From RPQJ01 sp041910015 (lineage in GTDB: Bacteria; Pseudomonadota; Gammaproteobacteria; Steroidobacterales; Steroidobacteraceae): a stretch of DNA of 64,000 nucleotides. A program made the translations under genes and the position numbers. Shown here piece after piece: positions 17,044 to 26,300 of the stretch (its first letter is position 1; each line of letters opens with the position of its first letter). Location of the stretch: the NCBI GenBank assembly GCA_041910015.1, contig JAYRRR010000077.1, positions 44,535 to 108,534 of the forward strand. Direction: 5' to 3'. The notes beneath the pieces were generated by a model that ran no database searches, was not told the origin of the DNA, and was given only the letters and a program-made list of their open reading frames with translations.

Positions 17044-19146
17044 TCACTGGAAGCGGAAGGTCGCCGTCACCCGCAGGGTACGCGGCTCCACGGGGTGGAA
17101 GTGGATGTCGGCGACAGGCTCTGGCTCTCCCGGCAACTGTGACTCGTAGAAGTAGCTGATGTCGTTGTCCTCGGCATCCAGCAGATTGAATACCGTCGCC
17201 ACCAGGTCGAAGCTTGCGGAGAACCGGTAGCCCAGATCGGCATTGACGAGCAGCGTGGATTGCGACCGCACGCTGTCGTCCTCGATGAGCGGCGCCGGCC
17301 CGAAGTAGCGCAGTCGCGCGCCTCCGAACCACCCCGCGTCCCGGTGCACCGTGATGCCCGTCGAAATCACGGTCTCGACCGCGCCGGGAATGTGATTGCC
17401 TGCCGGGTCGCTGCCCTCGAAGCGCGCATGCGCCCAGGCGTAATCGGCGTCGACGATCAGCCAGTCGAGCGGCGACCAGTACGCGCCGAGCTCGACACCG
17501 TAGCGACGGCTGGCGCGACTGGGTTCGGTGATGCCGCCGTCGCCGACGAACAGCAGTTCCGAGTCGATGTCGAGATTCCAGAAAGCGGCCGCCAGCTGCA
17601 GACCCGGCACGACCGCCGAGCGCACGCCGATTTCGGTGCCGATCGCCGCGACGACCGGATCGACGCGCTCGACCGGCGTCACGCCGTCGACCGGATCGAT
17701 GCGGATGGTCGTGCCGCGCGCGTCGTTGCTGTGGAATCCGCGGCCCGCGTTCAGGAACAGCTCGGTCTCGGCCCAGGGCCCGAGCACCACGGTCAGCTTG
17801 GGCTGGACGATCGAGTCGCTCGCCTGGCCGGAGTTCGCCGCCAGGTCGCTGCGCACGTCGAAGTCGAATGCATCGAAGCGCAGTCCCGCCTCCGTCCGCA
17901 ACCAGCCAGTCCAGCGCTGGTCGTGCGCGACGAACGTCGAGTACTGGCGCTGGGTGACGCGATCCTCCCGGATCGTGTCGAAGCGCTGCCGGGCCATGGT
18001 CCGATACAGCCCGACGGTGTCGACGTCGTCGCGGCGGAGTTCGGCGCCGAGGCGCAGCAGGCCGTCACGCTCGTTGAACGACGCATCCGCGTCGTAAATG
18101 AACCGCCCGCCGTAGACCCGCCGGTCGTCGAACTGCTCGAACTGATCGCCAGTGTCCTGATCGAGGGCGTAGGTGAAGTTCGAGATCAGGTCGAGTCCGT
18201 AGTCGATGGCGTAAGCGGAAGCGTTCCAGCCGCGGCCGTCGCCGCGGGACCAGGCGTCGAGCGAAATGCTGTAGCGGTGCGAGTCACCGCCGTCGGTCGG
18301 GTCGACGTGCCCGAACCGCGAGATCGATCCTGCCTCGACGGCGCGTTGCGGGATCTGATCCGTGCTGTTCCATTGCCCGTCGTACCCCATCGCCGTGACG
18401 GCGAACCCGGAGTCGCCTCCGCCGCGGCTGTACTTGACGAGCCCGCTGGTCTTGCGGAAATCCTCCGGCAGAGCCCAAGGTCCGTCGGTCGTCGACCAGT
18501 CCACCCCGAGCAGCAGCGTGCCGCCGGCGAGCCGCGGCGACGCCGCGGCAAAGACGCGATAGTAGTCGTCCTGCCCGGCGGTCACGCTCGCGCGCGGCGT
18601 GCCGGCATCCTTCAGGTAGGAGATACGCGCCGCGCCTGCGGCCGAGAAGTTGCCTTCGTCGGCGAAGTACGTGCCCTTGCGGTAGTGCACTTCGTCGACG
18701 AGTTCGTGGATCAGGAAGTTGATGTCGGCATATCCCTGACCGTGCGCGTGCGTTGGCATGTTCACTGGCACGCCGTCGACCCAGGACGCGAAGTCCGTGC
18801 CGTGATCGAGGTTGAAGCCGCGCAGGAAATACTGGTTCGCCTTGCCGTCGCCGCTGTGCTGCGTGACGATCAGGCCGGGCACGGTCTCCAGCACCTCGCC
18901 GGGGCGCAGGACCGGTCGTCCCTCGAGCTGGATGCGGGTGACGATGCCTTCACTCGCCGCGCGCGACTCGCCGATCAGGCCGATCCGCCGGGCCGTCACG
19001 ACGATTTCCTCGAGCGGCTGGCCGGTGGGAATACCGCTGGCTCGTGCGGTACCGGGCACGGCAGCGCCGAGTGCCGCCAAGGCGGACAGCGATACGGCGA
19101 CCGACATGACGGTGTTCGCATTGCGACGCGGCGCCGATCGAAACAT
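17044..19146 (-). CDS. TonB-dependent receptor, probable nickel uptake
   Basis: 700 residues. A signal peptide (residues 1 to about 36, ending near ARA) is followed by a TonB-box-like EEIVVTA at 46-52, a plug domain with RPGEVLETVPGLIVTQHSGDG, and a 22-strand-type barrel ending in LRVTATFRFQ with terminal aromatic residues. The ATG at 19146 has GGAAGG in front; the open frame extends to 19311 but would run through the regulatory region. It diverges from nikR, and a NikR-type operator lies between them, so it is probably an outer-membrane receptor for a nickel chelate repressed when nickel is plentiful. Substrate is inferred from regulation only. Confidence 0.82.
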   Translation of the reverse strand: MFRSAPRRNANTVMSVAVSLSALAALGAAVPGTARASGIPTGQPLEEIVVTARRIGLIGESRAASEGIVTRIQLEGRPVLRPGEVLETVPGLIVTQHSGDGKANQYFLRGFNLDHGTDFASWVDGVPVNMPTHAHGQGYADINFLIHELVDEVHYRKGTYFADEGNFSAAGAARISYLKDAGTPRASVTAGQDDYYRVFAAASPRLAGGTLLLGVDWSTTDGPWALPEDFRKTSGLVKYSRGGGDSGFAVTAMGYDGQWNSTDQIPQRAVEAGSISRFGHVDPTDGGDSHRYSISLDAWSRGDGRGWNASAYAIDYGLDLISNFTYALDQDTGDQFEQFDDRRVYGGRFIYDADASFNERDGLLRLGAELRRDDVDTVGLYRTMARQRFDTIREDRVTQRQYSTFVAHDQRWTGWLRTEAGLRFDAFDFDVRSDLAANSGQASDSIVQPKLTVVLGPWAETELFLNAGRGFHSNDARGTTIRIDPVDGVTPVERVDPVVAAIGTEIGVRSAVVPGLQLAAAFWNLDIDSELLFVGDGGITEPSRASRRYGVELGAYWSPLDWLIVDADYAWAHARFEGSDPAGNHIPGAVETVISTGITVHRDAGWFGGARLRYFGPAPLIEDDSVRSQSTLLVNADLGYRFSASFDLVATVFNLLDAEDNDISYFYESQLPGEPEPVADIHFHPVEPRTLRVTATFRFQ

Positions 19147-19199
19147 GATGCACCTTCCCGGTCCGACCTCGAGCTGATGACGTGGCGATGTTGACCGGA

Positions 19200-19227
19200 G
19201 TATGACGTTTTGTAAATAAGTGCATAC
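19200..19227. promoter_or_regulatory. NikR operator between the TonB receptor and nikR
   Basis: GTATGA (19200-19205) and GCATAC (19222-19227) are separated by exactly 16 bases. The known E. coli NikR operator is GTATGA-N16-TCATAC, so only one base differs. The site is 54 bases upstream of the receptor start and 26 bases upstream of the nikR start. It overlaps the likely nikR promoter: TTGACC at 19191-19196, with an A+T-rich TAAATA 16 bases downstream. Confidence 0.75.
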
Positions 19228-19252
19228 CGCGTGTCCGCGCGGAGAGGACTGC

Positions 19253-19726
19253 ATGCAGCGCACGACGATCACGCTCGACGACGACCTGATGGCCCGGCTG
19301 GACGAGTTCATGGAGGAGCGCGCGTACGCGAACCGCAGCGAGGCGATACGTGACCTCGTGCGTTCCGGCCTCGAGCAGGCGACGCTCGCCGATGCGCCGG
19401 ACGCGAACTGCCTCGGTGCCGTCGTGTACGTCTACGACCACGAGGCACGCGAACTCTCGAGCCGGCTGACGCACGCTGCGCACGATCACCACGACCTCGC
19501 GATCGCGACCATGCACGTGCATCTGGATCACGAGAGCTGCATGGAAATGACGGTGCTGCGGGGGCAGGTCGGCGCCGTCCGCCACTTCGCCGACCACGTG
19601 ATCGCCGAGCGCGGGGTGCGACACGGCAAGCTGGTGTTGATCCCGGTCAGCGAGCGGGAGGAATCACACATGCATCACGATGCCCGGGTCGGGCCGCACC
19701 GGCACCTGCACGTCGGGAAGCGGTGA
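19253..19726 (+). CDS. nikR: Nickel-responsive regulator NikR
   Basis: 157 residues. An N-terminal ribbon-helix-helix domain (TTITLDDDLMARLDEFM, then YANRSEAIRDLVRSGL, residues 4-40) is followed by the ACT-like nickel-binding domain. The four expected nickel ligands are present: His77, His88, His90 and Cys96 (E. coli 76, 87, 89, 95). The ATG at 19253 follows GGAGAGG. The tail is longer than in E. coli (133 residues) and histidine-rich (SHMHHDARVGPHRHLHVGKR, 138-157). It probably represses the divergent TonB receptor and itself when nickel is abundant. Its stop lies 13 bases from a convergent SDR gene. Confidence 0.93.
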   Translation: MQRTTITLDDDLMARLDEFMEERAYANRSEAIRDLVRSGLEQATLADAPDANCLGAVVYVYDHEARELSSRLTHAAHDHHDLAIATMHVHLDHESCMEMTVLRGQVGAVRHFADHVIAERGVRHGKLVLIPVSEREESHMHHDARVGPHRHLHVGKR

Positions 19727-19739
19727 TCGCCGGTCGCGC

Positions 19740-20507
19740 TCAGCGCGGCGCCATGCGGATTGCGCCGTCCAGTCGCACCGTCTCGCCGTTGAGCATCGGG
19801 TTCTCGACGATCTGGCGCACGAGGAGCGCGTACTCGGCCGGGTCGCCGAGACGCGGCGGGAAGGGCACCTGTCTGCCGAGCGACTGCTGCGCCTCGAGCG
19901 GCAGCGAGGCCATCATCGGGGTCAGAAACAGGCCTGGTGCGATGGTCATGACGCGAATGCCGCTCGTGGCGAGTTCGCGCGCCATCGGCAGCGTCATCCC
20001 TGCCACGCCGGCCTTCGATGCTGCGTAGGCCACCTGGCCAATCTGCCCTTCGAAGGCGGCGACGGAGGCGGTCATGACCAGTACACCGCGTTCGCCCGCG
20101 GCATTGGGGGGGGTCGCCTGCATGACCGCGGCGGCTTCCTTGCACACGAGCAGCGTGCCCACGAGGTTGATCTCGATAACCTTGCGGAAGAACTCGCCCG
20201 GCATCGGGCCTTCCTTGCCGACCATGCGTTTCGGCCAGGCGACCCCGGCGCAATTGACGGCCGCATCGAGTCCGCCCATCGCGCCGGCGGCGGCCTGTAC
20301 GGCGGCCGCGACGGCAGATTCCGAGGTGACGTCGACCTCGTGGAACGACGCGGCCGAGCCCAGCTCGGCTACCGCCGCTGCGCCGGCTTCGTCGTTGATG
20401 TCGAACAGGGCGGCCAGGCCGCCGCCCTGCACGATCATCCGGGCCGTGGCGAGGCCGAGGCCCGAGGCGCCGCCCGTGACGATCGCGCGAGTGTTTCCGA
20501 TCTGCAT
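19740..20507 (-). CDS. SDR 3-hydroxyacyl-CoA dehydrogenase (HSD10-like)
   Basis: 255 residues of classical SDR type: TGGASGLG cofactor loop at about 11-18, NCAGVAWPKR stabilising region, YAASKAGV with catalytic Tyr and Lys near 162-166, and PGLFLTPMM after it. The insertion with KEGPMPGEFFRKVIEINLVGT and the PFPPRLGDPAEYA segment are characteristic of the type II 3-hydroxyacyl-CoA dehydrogenase (HSD17B10) subfamily. Such enzymes oxidise straight- and branched-chain 3-hydroxyacyl-CoA with NAD. It is the last gene of a three-gene set with another SDR and a thiolase, which fits fatty acid or branched-chain acyl-CoA breakdown. Confidence 0.85.
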   Translation of the reverse strand: MQIGNTRAIVTGGASGLGLATARMIVQGGGLAALFDINDEAGAAAVAELGSAASFHEVDVTSESAVAAAVQAAAGAMGGLDAAVNCAGVAWPKRMVGKEGPMPGEFFRKVIEINLVGTLLVCKEAAAVMQATPPNAAGERGVLVMTASVAAFEGQIGQVAYAASKAGVAGMTLPMARELATSGIRVMTIAPGLFLTPMMASLPLEAQQSLGRQVPFPPRLGDPAEYALLVRQIVENPMLNGETVRLDGAIRMAPR

Positions 20508-20551
20508 GGTTCCGTCCTCAGGGCGGCTGAAGAGTCGCAGGGTCCGCGGCG

Positions 20552-21313
20552 TCAGAGCCGCAGGCCGCCGTCGACGTCGACGCTGCGGCCGGTGAAAAAG
20601 TCGTTCTCGGCGATGTAGACCGCTGTGTGCGCGATCTCCTCGGGCAGGCCGAGCCGCCTGAGCGGCACGGGCGCGGTGACCTTCTCCAGCATGTCCGGTG
20701 GCATGCTGGCGAGCAGCTCGGTGCGGATGAAGCCCGGTGCGATCGAGGCGGCACGGATGCCGTGACGGGCGAGTTCCCGCGCCCAGGTCACAGCCATCGC
20801 CGTGACGCCGGCCTTCGCAGCCGAGTAGTTGCTCTGCCCCGCGTTGCCCGACTTCGAGATGCTGGCGATGTTGATGATGACGCCACCATGGCCGAGCCGG
20901 ATCATGCGCTCGGCGGCTTCGCGGCCGCAGAGGAAGACACCCGTCAGATTCACGTCGATGACGGCCTGCCACTGCGCCAGTGTCATCTTGCCGACGACCA
21001 CGCCGTCCTTGCATTTCACCAGCAGGGCGTCCTTGATGATGCCCGCGTTGTTGACCAGGACGTCGAGCCGGCCGTGCTGCGCGACGACGGCGTCGAACGC
21101 GGCGATCACTTCGTCTTCCTGCGCGACGTTCAGCTCGTGGGCGCTCACCTCGACGCCACGTGCCGCGAGGTCCGCGCGCGCCGCTTCGAGGTCCGTGGTA
21201 TTCAGGTCGAACAGCGCGAGCTTCGCGCCGCGGGCGGCGAAGCCGTCGGCGATGGCCTTGCCGATGCCGCGTGCGCCGCCCGTGACGACGACGACCTTGC
21301 CGCTCAGGTCCAT
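20552..21313 (-). CDS. SDR 3-oxoacyl reductase (FabG-like)
   Basis: 253 residues, classical SDR: TGGARGIGKAIADGF at about 11-25, VNNAGIIKDALL near 90, NYSAAKAGV with catalytic Tyr-x3-Lys near 165-170, and a C-terminal GRSVDVDGGLRL. The sequence resembles FabG or acetoacetyl-CoA reductases. Its ATG shares one base with the thiolase stop (TGATG), indicating translational coupling. Together with the thiolase it could form or remove 3-hydroxyacyl-CoA; the direction is not clear from sequence. The HSD10-like SDR follows after 44 bases, so the two reductases probably handle different steps or cofactors. Confidence 0.83.
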   Translation of the reverse strand: MDLSGKVVVVTGGARGIGKAIADGFAARGAKLALFDLNTTDLEAARADLAARGVEVSAHELNVAQEDEVIAAFDAVVAQHGRLDVLVNNAGIIKDALLVKCKDGVVVGKMTLAQWQAVIDVNLTGVFLCGREAAERMIRLGHGGVIINIASISKSGNAGQSNYSAAKAGVTAMAVTWARELARHGIRAASIAPGFIRTELLASMPPDMLEKVTAPVPLRRLGLPEEIAHTAVYIAENDFFTGRSVDVDGGLRL

Positions 21314-22485
21314 CAGGCGATCTCGATCGCCACGGCGCAGGCTTCGCCGCCGCCGATGCACTGCGAGGCGATACCGCGGCGCAGGCCGCGCTTGCGCAGC
21401 GCATGGACCAGCGTGGTGATCAGCCGCGCACCTGTGGCGCCGACCGGATGGCCGAGCGCGCAGGCGCCGCCGTTGACGTTGACCTTGGCGTGCGGCAGGC
21501 CGAGGTCCTTCATCGCGGCCATGGTCACGCAGGCGAAGGCCTCGTTGATTTCGTAGAGGTCGACGTCCTGCGCCTTCCAGCCCGCCAGGTCGAGCGCCTT
21601 CTGGATCGAGGGAGCTGGCGCGGTCGTGAACCACTCGGGCGCCTGCGCGTGGCTCGCGTACGCGACGAGGCGCGCGATGGGCTGCAGGCCGGCCGCGGCA
21701 GCCTCGCTGGCCAGCACGATCGCCGCGGCGCCGTCCGAGATCGACGACGACGAAGCCGCCGTCACCGTACCGTCCTTGCCGAACGCGGGTTTCAGGTTCG
21801 GGATCTTCTCGACGTCGACGGTGAACGGTGTCTCGTCCTGTGCGACGACCTGCTCGCCCTTGCGCGACTTGACGATGACTGGCGCGATTTCGGCAACGAA
21901 GTCGCCTGCCTGCACCGCGCGCTGCGAGCGGCGCACCGACTCGGCGGCGAAGGCGTCCTGGTCGGCGCGCGTGAAGCCGTATTTCGCCGAAGTCGCGTCG
22001 GCGAAGCAGCCCATCGCCTTGCCGTCCCAGGGACTCTGCAGGCCGTCGTAGAACATGTGGTCGTAAATCTCGCCGTGGCCCATGCGGAAACCGCTGCGGG
22101 CCTTGAGCAGCAGGTACGGCGCGTTGGTCATCGACTCGAGACCGCCGGCGAGCACGATGCGGGCCGAACCGGCGCGGATCTGGTCCGCTGCCATCATCAC
22201 GGCCTTCATGCCCGAGCCGCACATCTTGTTGACCGTGGTGGCCGGGACGCTCATGGCGATGCCGGCGCCCACGGCCGCCTGGCGCGCCGGCGCCTGGCCG
22301 AGACCGGCCGGCAGCACGCAGCCGAAGATCACTTCGTCGATGGCGTCGGGTGCGAGACCGGTGTCGGCAAGCGCCGCCTTCGCGACGACGGTGCCGAGAG
22401 CCGTGGCGCTGAGCGGGGCGAGTACGCCCTGGAAGGCGCCGATGGGGGTGCGGCGAGCCGCGGCGATCACGAGGGACTGGGTCAT
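21313..22485 (-). CDS. Thiolase (acetyl-CoA C-acyltransferase)
   Basis: 390 residues, typical for degradative and biosynthetic thiolases. The acyl-accepting cysteine is in NKMCGSGMKAVM near residue 88; the catalytic His is in NGGACALGHPVGATGAR near 345, and the second Cys is in CIGGGEACAVAIE at the C-terminus. The enzyme cleaves 3-ketoacyl-CoA or condenses two acetyl-CoA in the cytoplasm. It is the first gene of the thiolase-SDR-SDR set and lies 106 bases downstream of the tetR-type repressor on the same strand. Confidence 0.9.
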   Translation of the reverse strand: MTQSLVIAAARRTPIGAFQGVLAPLSATALGTVVAKAALADTGLAPDAIDEVIFGCVLPAGLGQAPARQAAVGAGIAMSVPATTVNKMCGSGMKAVMMAADQIRAGSARIVLAGGLESMTNAPYLLLKARSGFRMGHGEIYDHMFYDGLQSPWDGKAMGCFADATSAKYGFTRADQDAFAAESVRRSQRAVQAGDFVAEIAPVIVKSRKGEQVVAQDETPFTVDVEKIPNLKPAFGKDGTVTAASSSSISDGAAAIVLASEAAAAGLQPIARLVAYASHAQAPEWFTTAPAPSIQKALDLAGWKAQDVDLYEINEAFACVTMAAMKDLGLPHAKVNVNGGACALGHPVGATGARLITTLVHALRKRGLRRGIASQCIGGGEACAVAIEIA

Positions 22486-22591
22486 GGGGCCGTCCTGGGG
22501 TGTGGAGTAGGGTCGGGCCGGGAAAAGCGGTGCGGGAGTCTACGACGCGGTCTTTTTGCGGCGCAACAATCAGGTCGGGAAACAGCGAAAA

Positions 22592-23287
22592 TCACGCAGT
22601 GCCCTTGTCTTTGCGACGCAACCTGGCGGGATCCTCCGCCGGCCGGGGCGCGAAGCCGTGCTCGAGGAAATCGACAAACGCCTCGGCGACCTGCTCGGGC
22701 GACAACGAGCGACCGGCCCGGTACCAGTGCGCGATCCAGTTGAGCGCGCCGGCAATCGCGAACGCTGCGAGTTTGGGGTCGCGCACGGCGATCGAGGCAT
22801 CGGCGATGCCGATCTGCAGCAGGCGGCGGATGCCCCGGTCGATCTCGCCTTTGAGGGCGTTCACCTGCCCGGCCAGTTCCTGGCCGAGATCCTGGTGCTC
22901 TGCTCGCACCATGCACCAGCCGTAGTCGGAGGCGATGGCGAGGGCATAATCGCGGATGACGTCCGCGAGACGGTCCCGGCCGCTGCCGCCGGCCAGCTCG
23001 GCGCGCCGCAGTCCGGCGCGGATCGGTGCCAGCCCCGCGCGGAAGCACTCGAAGAGCAGTTGCTCCTTGTTTGCGACGTAGTAGTAGACGGTCGGCTTGG
23101 TGACGCCGAGTGCCGCCGCGATGTCGTCGAGCGACGTGTTGTGGTACCCGCGCTCGTCGAAGGCGCGTGCGGCGGCACGAATGACGGCCTCGCGCTTGAT
23201 ACCGTGATCCTTGCGGCGGCGACGGCCACGCGGCACTCCTTCGGGCGTGCCGCTTGCGCGTGACGTCGTGTGGGTGACATCCGCCAT
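22592..23287 (-). CDS. TetR-family repressor
   Basis: 231 residues. A basic N-terminal stretch (RGRRRRKDHG) precedes the TetR DNA-binding domain, KREAVIRAAARAFDERGY then TSLDDIAAALGVTKPTVYYYV, at about 31-73. The C-terminal half is helical and ligand-binding. It diverges from icmF, and the shared intergenic region carries well-formed promoters in both directions with a perfect palindrome between them. TetR members near acyl-CoA genes usually sense acyl-CoA, so control of icmF, its own gene and possibly the thiolase-SDR genes is plausible. Ligand unknown. Confidence 0.87.
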   Translation of the reverse strand: MADVTHTTSRASGTPEGVPRGRRRRKDHGIKREAVIRAAARAFDERGYHNTSLDDIAAALGVTKPTVYYYVANKEQLLFECFRAGLAPIRAGLRRAELAGGSGRDRLADVIRDYALAIASDYGWCMVRAEHQDLGQELAGQVNALKGEIDRGIRRLLQIGIADASIAVRDPKLAAFAIAGALNWIAHWYRAGRSLSPEQVAEAFVDFLEHGFAPRPAEDPARLRRKDKGTA

Positions 23288-23302
23288 GGTTTCCGGGTTC
23301 GA

Positions 23303-23331
23303 TTGACTGTCGCAGAAGTCGTAATCATACT
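23303..23331 (+). promoter_or_regulatory. Sigma-70-type promoter for icmF
   Basis: TTGACT (23303-23308) is followed after 17 bases by CATACT (23326-23331). The expected transcription start falls on the palindrome at 23336-23349, about 60 bases before the icmF ATG. Spacing is optimal and the -35 matches five of six consensus bases. Confidence 0.6.
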
Positions 23332-23352
23332 TTGCAGTAGAATTCTACTCAA
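23324..23352 (-). promoter_or_regulatory. Sigma-70-type promoter for the TetR gene
   Basis: Read on the minus strand, TTGAGT (23352-23347) and TATGAT (23329-23324) are separated by 17 bases. The palindrome at 23336-23349 occupies part of the -35 and most of the spacer, so a bound repressor would block this promoter. Confidence 0.65.
23336..23349. promoter_or_regulatory. Probable TetR operator (14-bp palindrome)
   Basis: AGTAGAATTCTACT is a perfect 14-bp palindrome. It lies in the spacer of the minus-strand promoter and at the start point of the plus-strand one. A further TAGTAG follows at 23353-23358. The position is ideal for simultaneous repression of icmF and the repressor gene. Confidence 0.65.
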
Positions 23353-23396
23353 TAGTAGCATTGGCTCGACCACGGGCAGGATGCGGGAGGGCGGCA

Positions 23397-26300
23397 ATGT
23401 CGGGACGCATGACCGCGCAGCGCGGCGAGGCGGCGAGGCTGGGCGCGGCGACGGCGGGCGAGCAGGCGCCGCTGCGCTTCGTGAGTGCCGCTTCCCTGTT
23501 CGACGGCCACGACGCCGCGATCAACATCATCCGGCGGCTGTTGCAGGCGCATGGCGCCGAGGTCGTCCACCTCGGCCACAATCGCAGCGTCGCCGACATC
23601 GTGCGCGCGGCGATCCAGGAGGACGCCGACGGCATTGCCTGCAGTTCCTATCAAGGCGGTCACGTCGAGTACTTCAAGTACATGGTCGACATGCTGAAGT
23701 CGCTCGACGCGGCGCACATCCGCATCGTCGTGGGCGGCGGTGGCACGATCGCACCGCACGAGGTGGAGGAACTCGAGGCCTATGGCGTCGAGCGCATCTA
23801 CACGCCGGAGGACGGCCGCCGGCTCGGTCTCGACGGCATGATCGACGACGTGTTCGAGCGCGTCAGGCGCGCGCGCCGGCCCGCGTTCGCGTTCGGTCCG
23901 CTCGGCCCGCGTGACCACCAGCTGATTGCACGCACGATTTCCGCGCTCGAGCGCGGTGACGCCGACGGCTCGCACGGCGAGACGCTGCGGCGGGCCGTTG
24001 CGCGCGGCGCGCGCAGGGTGCCGGTCGTGGGCATCACCGGCACGGGTGGTGCCGGCAAATCGAGCCTGACCGACGAGCTGCTGATGCGCTTCGTGCGCCA
24101 GTTCCCCGACCGCAACATCGCGGTCGTCGCGATGGATCCGACGCGTCGTCGCAGCGGCGGCGCGCTGCTCGGCGACCGCATCCGCATGAACGCGCTGGCG
24201 GCGGAGCAGGTGTTCATGCGCTCGCTCGCGACGCGGCGCCAGAATCTCGCGACCAGCGCCGTGCTGGCCGACGTGCTGAACCTGCTGCGGTTCGCCGGGT
24301 TCGACCTGATCGTCGTCGAGACGGCCGGCATCGGCCAGAGCGATTCGGAGATCGTCGACGTGGTCGACGTGCCGATGTACGTGATGACCAGCGAATACGG
24401 CGCGGCGAGCCAGCTCGAGAAGATCGACATGCTCGACTATGCGGATCTCGTGGCGCTGAACAAGTTCGAGAAGCGCGGCGCCGAGGATGCACTGCGCGAC
24501 GTGCGCAAGCAATGGCGGCGCAACCGCGTCGCGTTCCAGGCGCCCGACGACGAGGTGCCCGTGTTCCCGACGATCGCCAGCCGCTTCAATGACCCGGGCG
24601 TCAACCGGCTGTTCGCCGCGCTGTGCGCCCGGCTCGAGCAGAAGTCCGGCGGCGGCGGCCACTGGCAGTGCGACGACGCAGGGCCGACGGTGCTGGTCGA
24701 GCGCCATGCGCTGGTGCCGGCGCAGCGGTCGCGCTATCTCGCGGAAATCGCCGCGAACGGCCGCAGTGCACGCGACGACGTCGCGCATCGGGCCGCGGCC
24801 GCGAGCCGTGCGCAGGGCCTGCACGAAGCGCTGCACGCGCTCGACGATCCTCGGCTGCCGAAACCGCTCGAACGCGTCGGTGCCGGTGAGTTTGCGGATG
24901 AGCAGGCCGATGCGGCGGTCGTCCGTCTGCGCGCGGCCTACGACGAGGCGCTCGATGCGGTCGGCGCGGAAGGGCTGGCGCTGTTGCGTCGCTGGCCGGC
25001 GCAGGCGCAGGCTGCGACCGACGATCAGTACGGGTATCAGGTGCGCGGCAGGGAAATCCGCGGCGAGAACTACTTGGAGACGCTGAGTCACAACCGCGTG
25101 CCGAAGCTCGCCGTGCCCAGGTACCGCGACTGGGGCGAACAGATCACCTTCCTGCTCAAGGAGAACCTGCCGGGCCACTTCCCGTACACCGCCGGCGTCT
25201 ATCCGTACCGGCGCGAGGCGGAGGACCCGACGCGCATGTTCGCGGGCGAAGGCGGTCCCGAGCGTACCAATCGCCGCTTTCACTACCTTGCCGGCGGGCA
25301 CGGCGCCGCGCGTCTGTCGACGGCGTTCGATTCGACGACGCTGTACGGCGAGGATCCGGACGAGCGCCCCGACATCTACGGACGCATCGGCAACTCGGGT
25401 GTCTCCATCGCCACACTCGACGACATGAAGAAGCTCTATTCGGGCTTCGACCTGTGCGCGCCGACCACGTCCGTGTCGATGACGATCAACGGTCCGGCGC
25501 CGATGATTCTTGCCATGTTCATGAACACGGCGATCGATCAGCGCGTGGAACGCCACCTGCGCGAGATGGGGGCGTGGGAGGAGGCGGAGCGCAGGATGGC
25601 CTCGCTGTTCGAGGGACGTGAACGGCCGCGTTATCAGGGCGAGCTGCCGCCCGGGCACGACGGTTCAGGACTCGGCCTGCTCGGCGTCACCGGCGACCAG
25701 TTCGTCGACGCCGAGACCTACGCGAAGATCCGCAGGGAAACCTTGTCGCTCGTGCGAGGCACGGTGCAGGCCGACATCCTCAAGGAAGACCAGGCGCAGA
25801 ACACCTGCATCTTCTCCACCGAGTTCGCGCTCCGGATGATGGGCGACGTCCAGCAGTTCTTCATCGACAACGACGTCCGCAACTTCTACTCGGTCTCGAT
25901 CTCGGGCTATCACATCGCCGAAGCGGGTGCGAATCCGGTCTCGCAACTGGCGTTCACGCTCGCGAACGGCTTCACGATCGTCGAGTACTACCTCGCGCGC
26001 GGCATGCACATCGACGACTTCGCGCCGAACCTGTCGTTCTTTTTCTCGAACGGCATGGATCCCGAGTACGCCGTGATCGGCCGCGTGGCGCGCCGCATCT
26101 GGGCGCGCGCATTGCGTGACATCTACCGGGCCGAGCCGCGTTCGCAGATGCTCAAGTACCACATCCAGACGTCGGGCCGGTCGCTGCACGCGCAGGAGAT
26201 CCAGTTCAACGACATCCGCACGACACTGCAGGCCCTCTACGCCCTGTTCGACAACTGCAACAGCCTGCACACGAACGCCTACGACGAGGCGATCACGACG

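Noticed and set aside
23349..25658. A 769-codon minus-strand open frame over icmF
   Set aside because: Antisense to the catalytic and G-protein regions of IcmF; no family motif.
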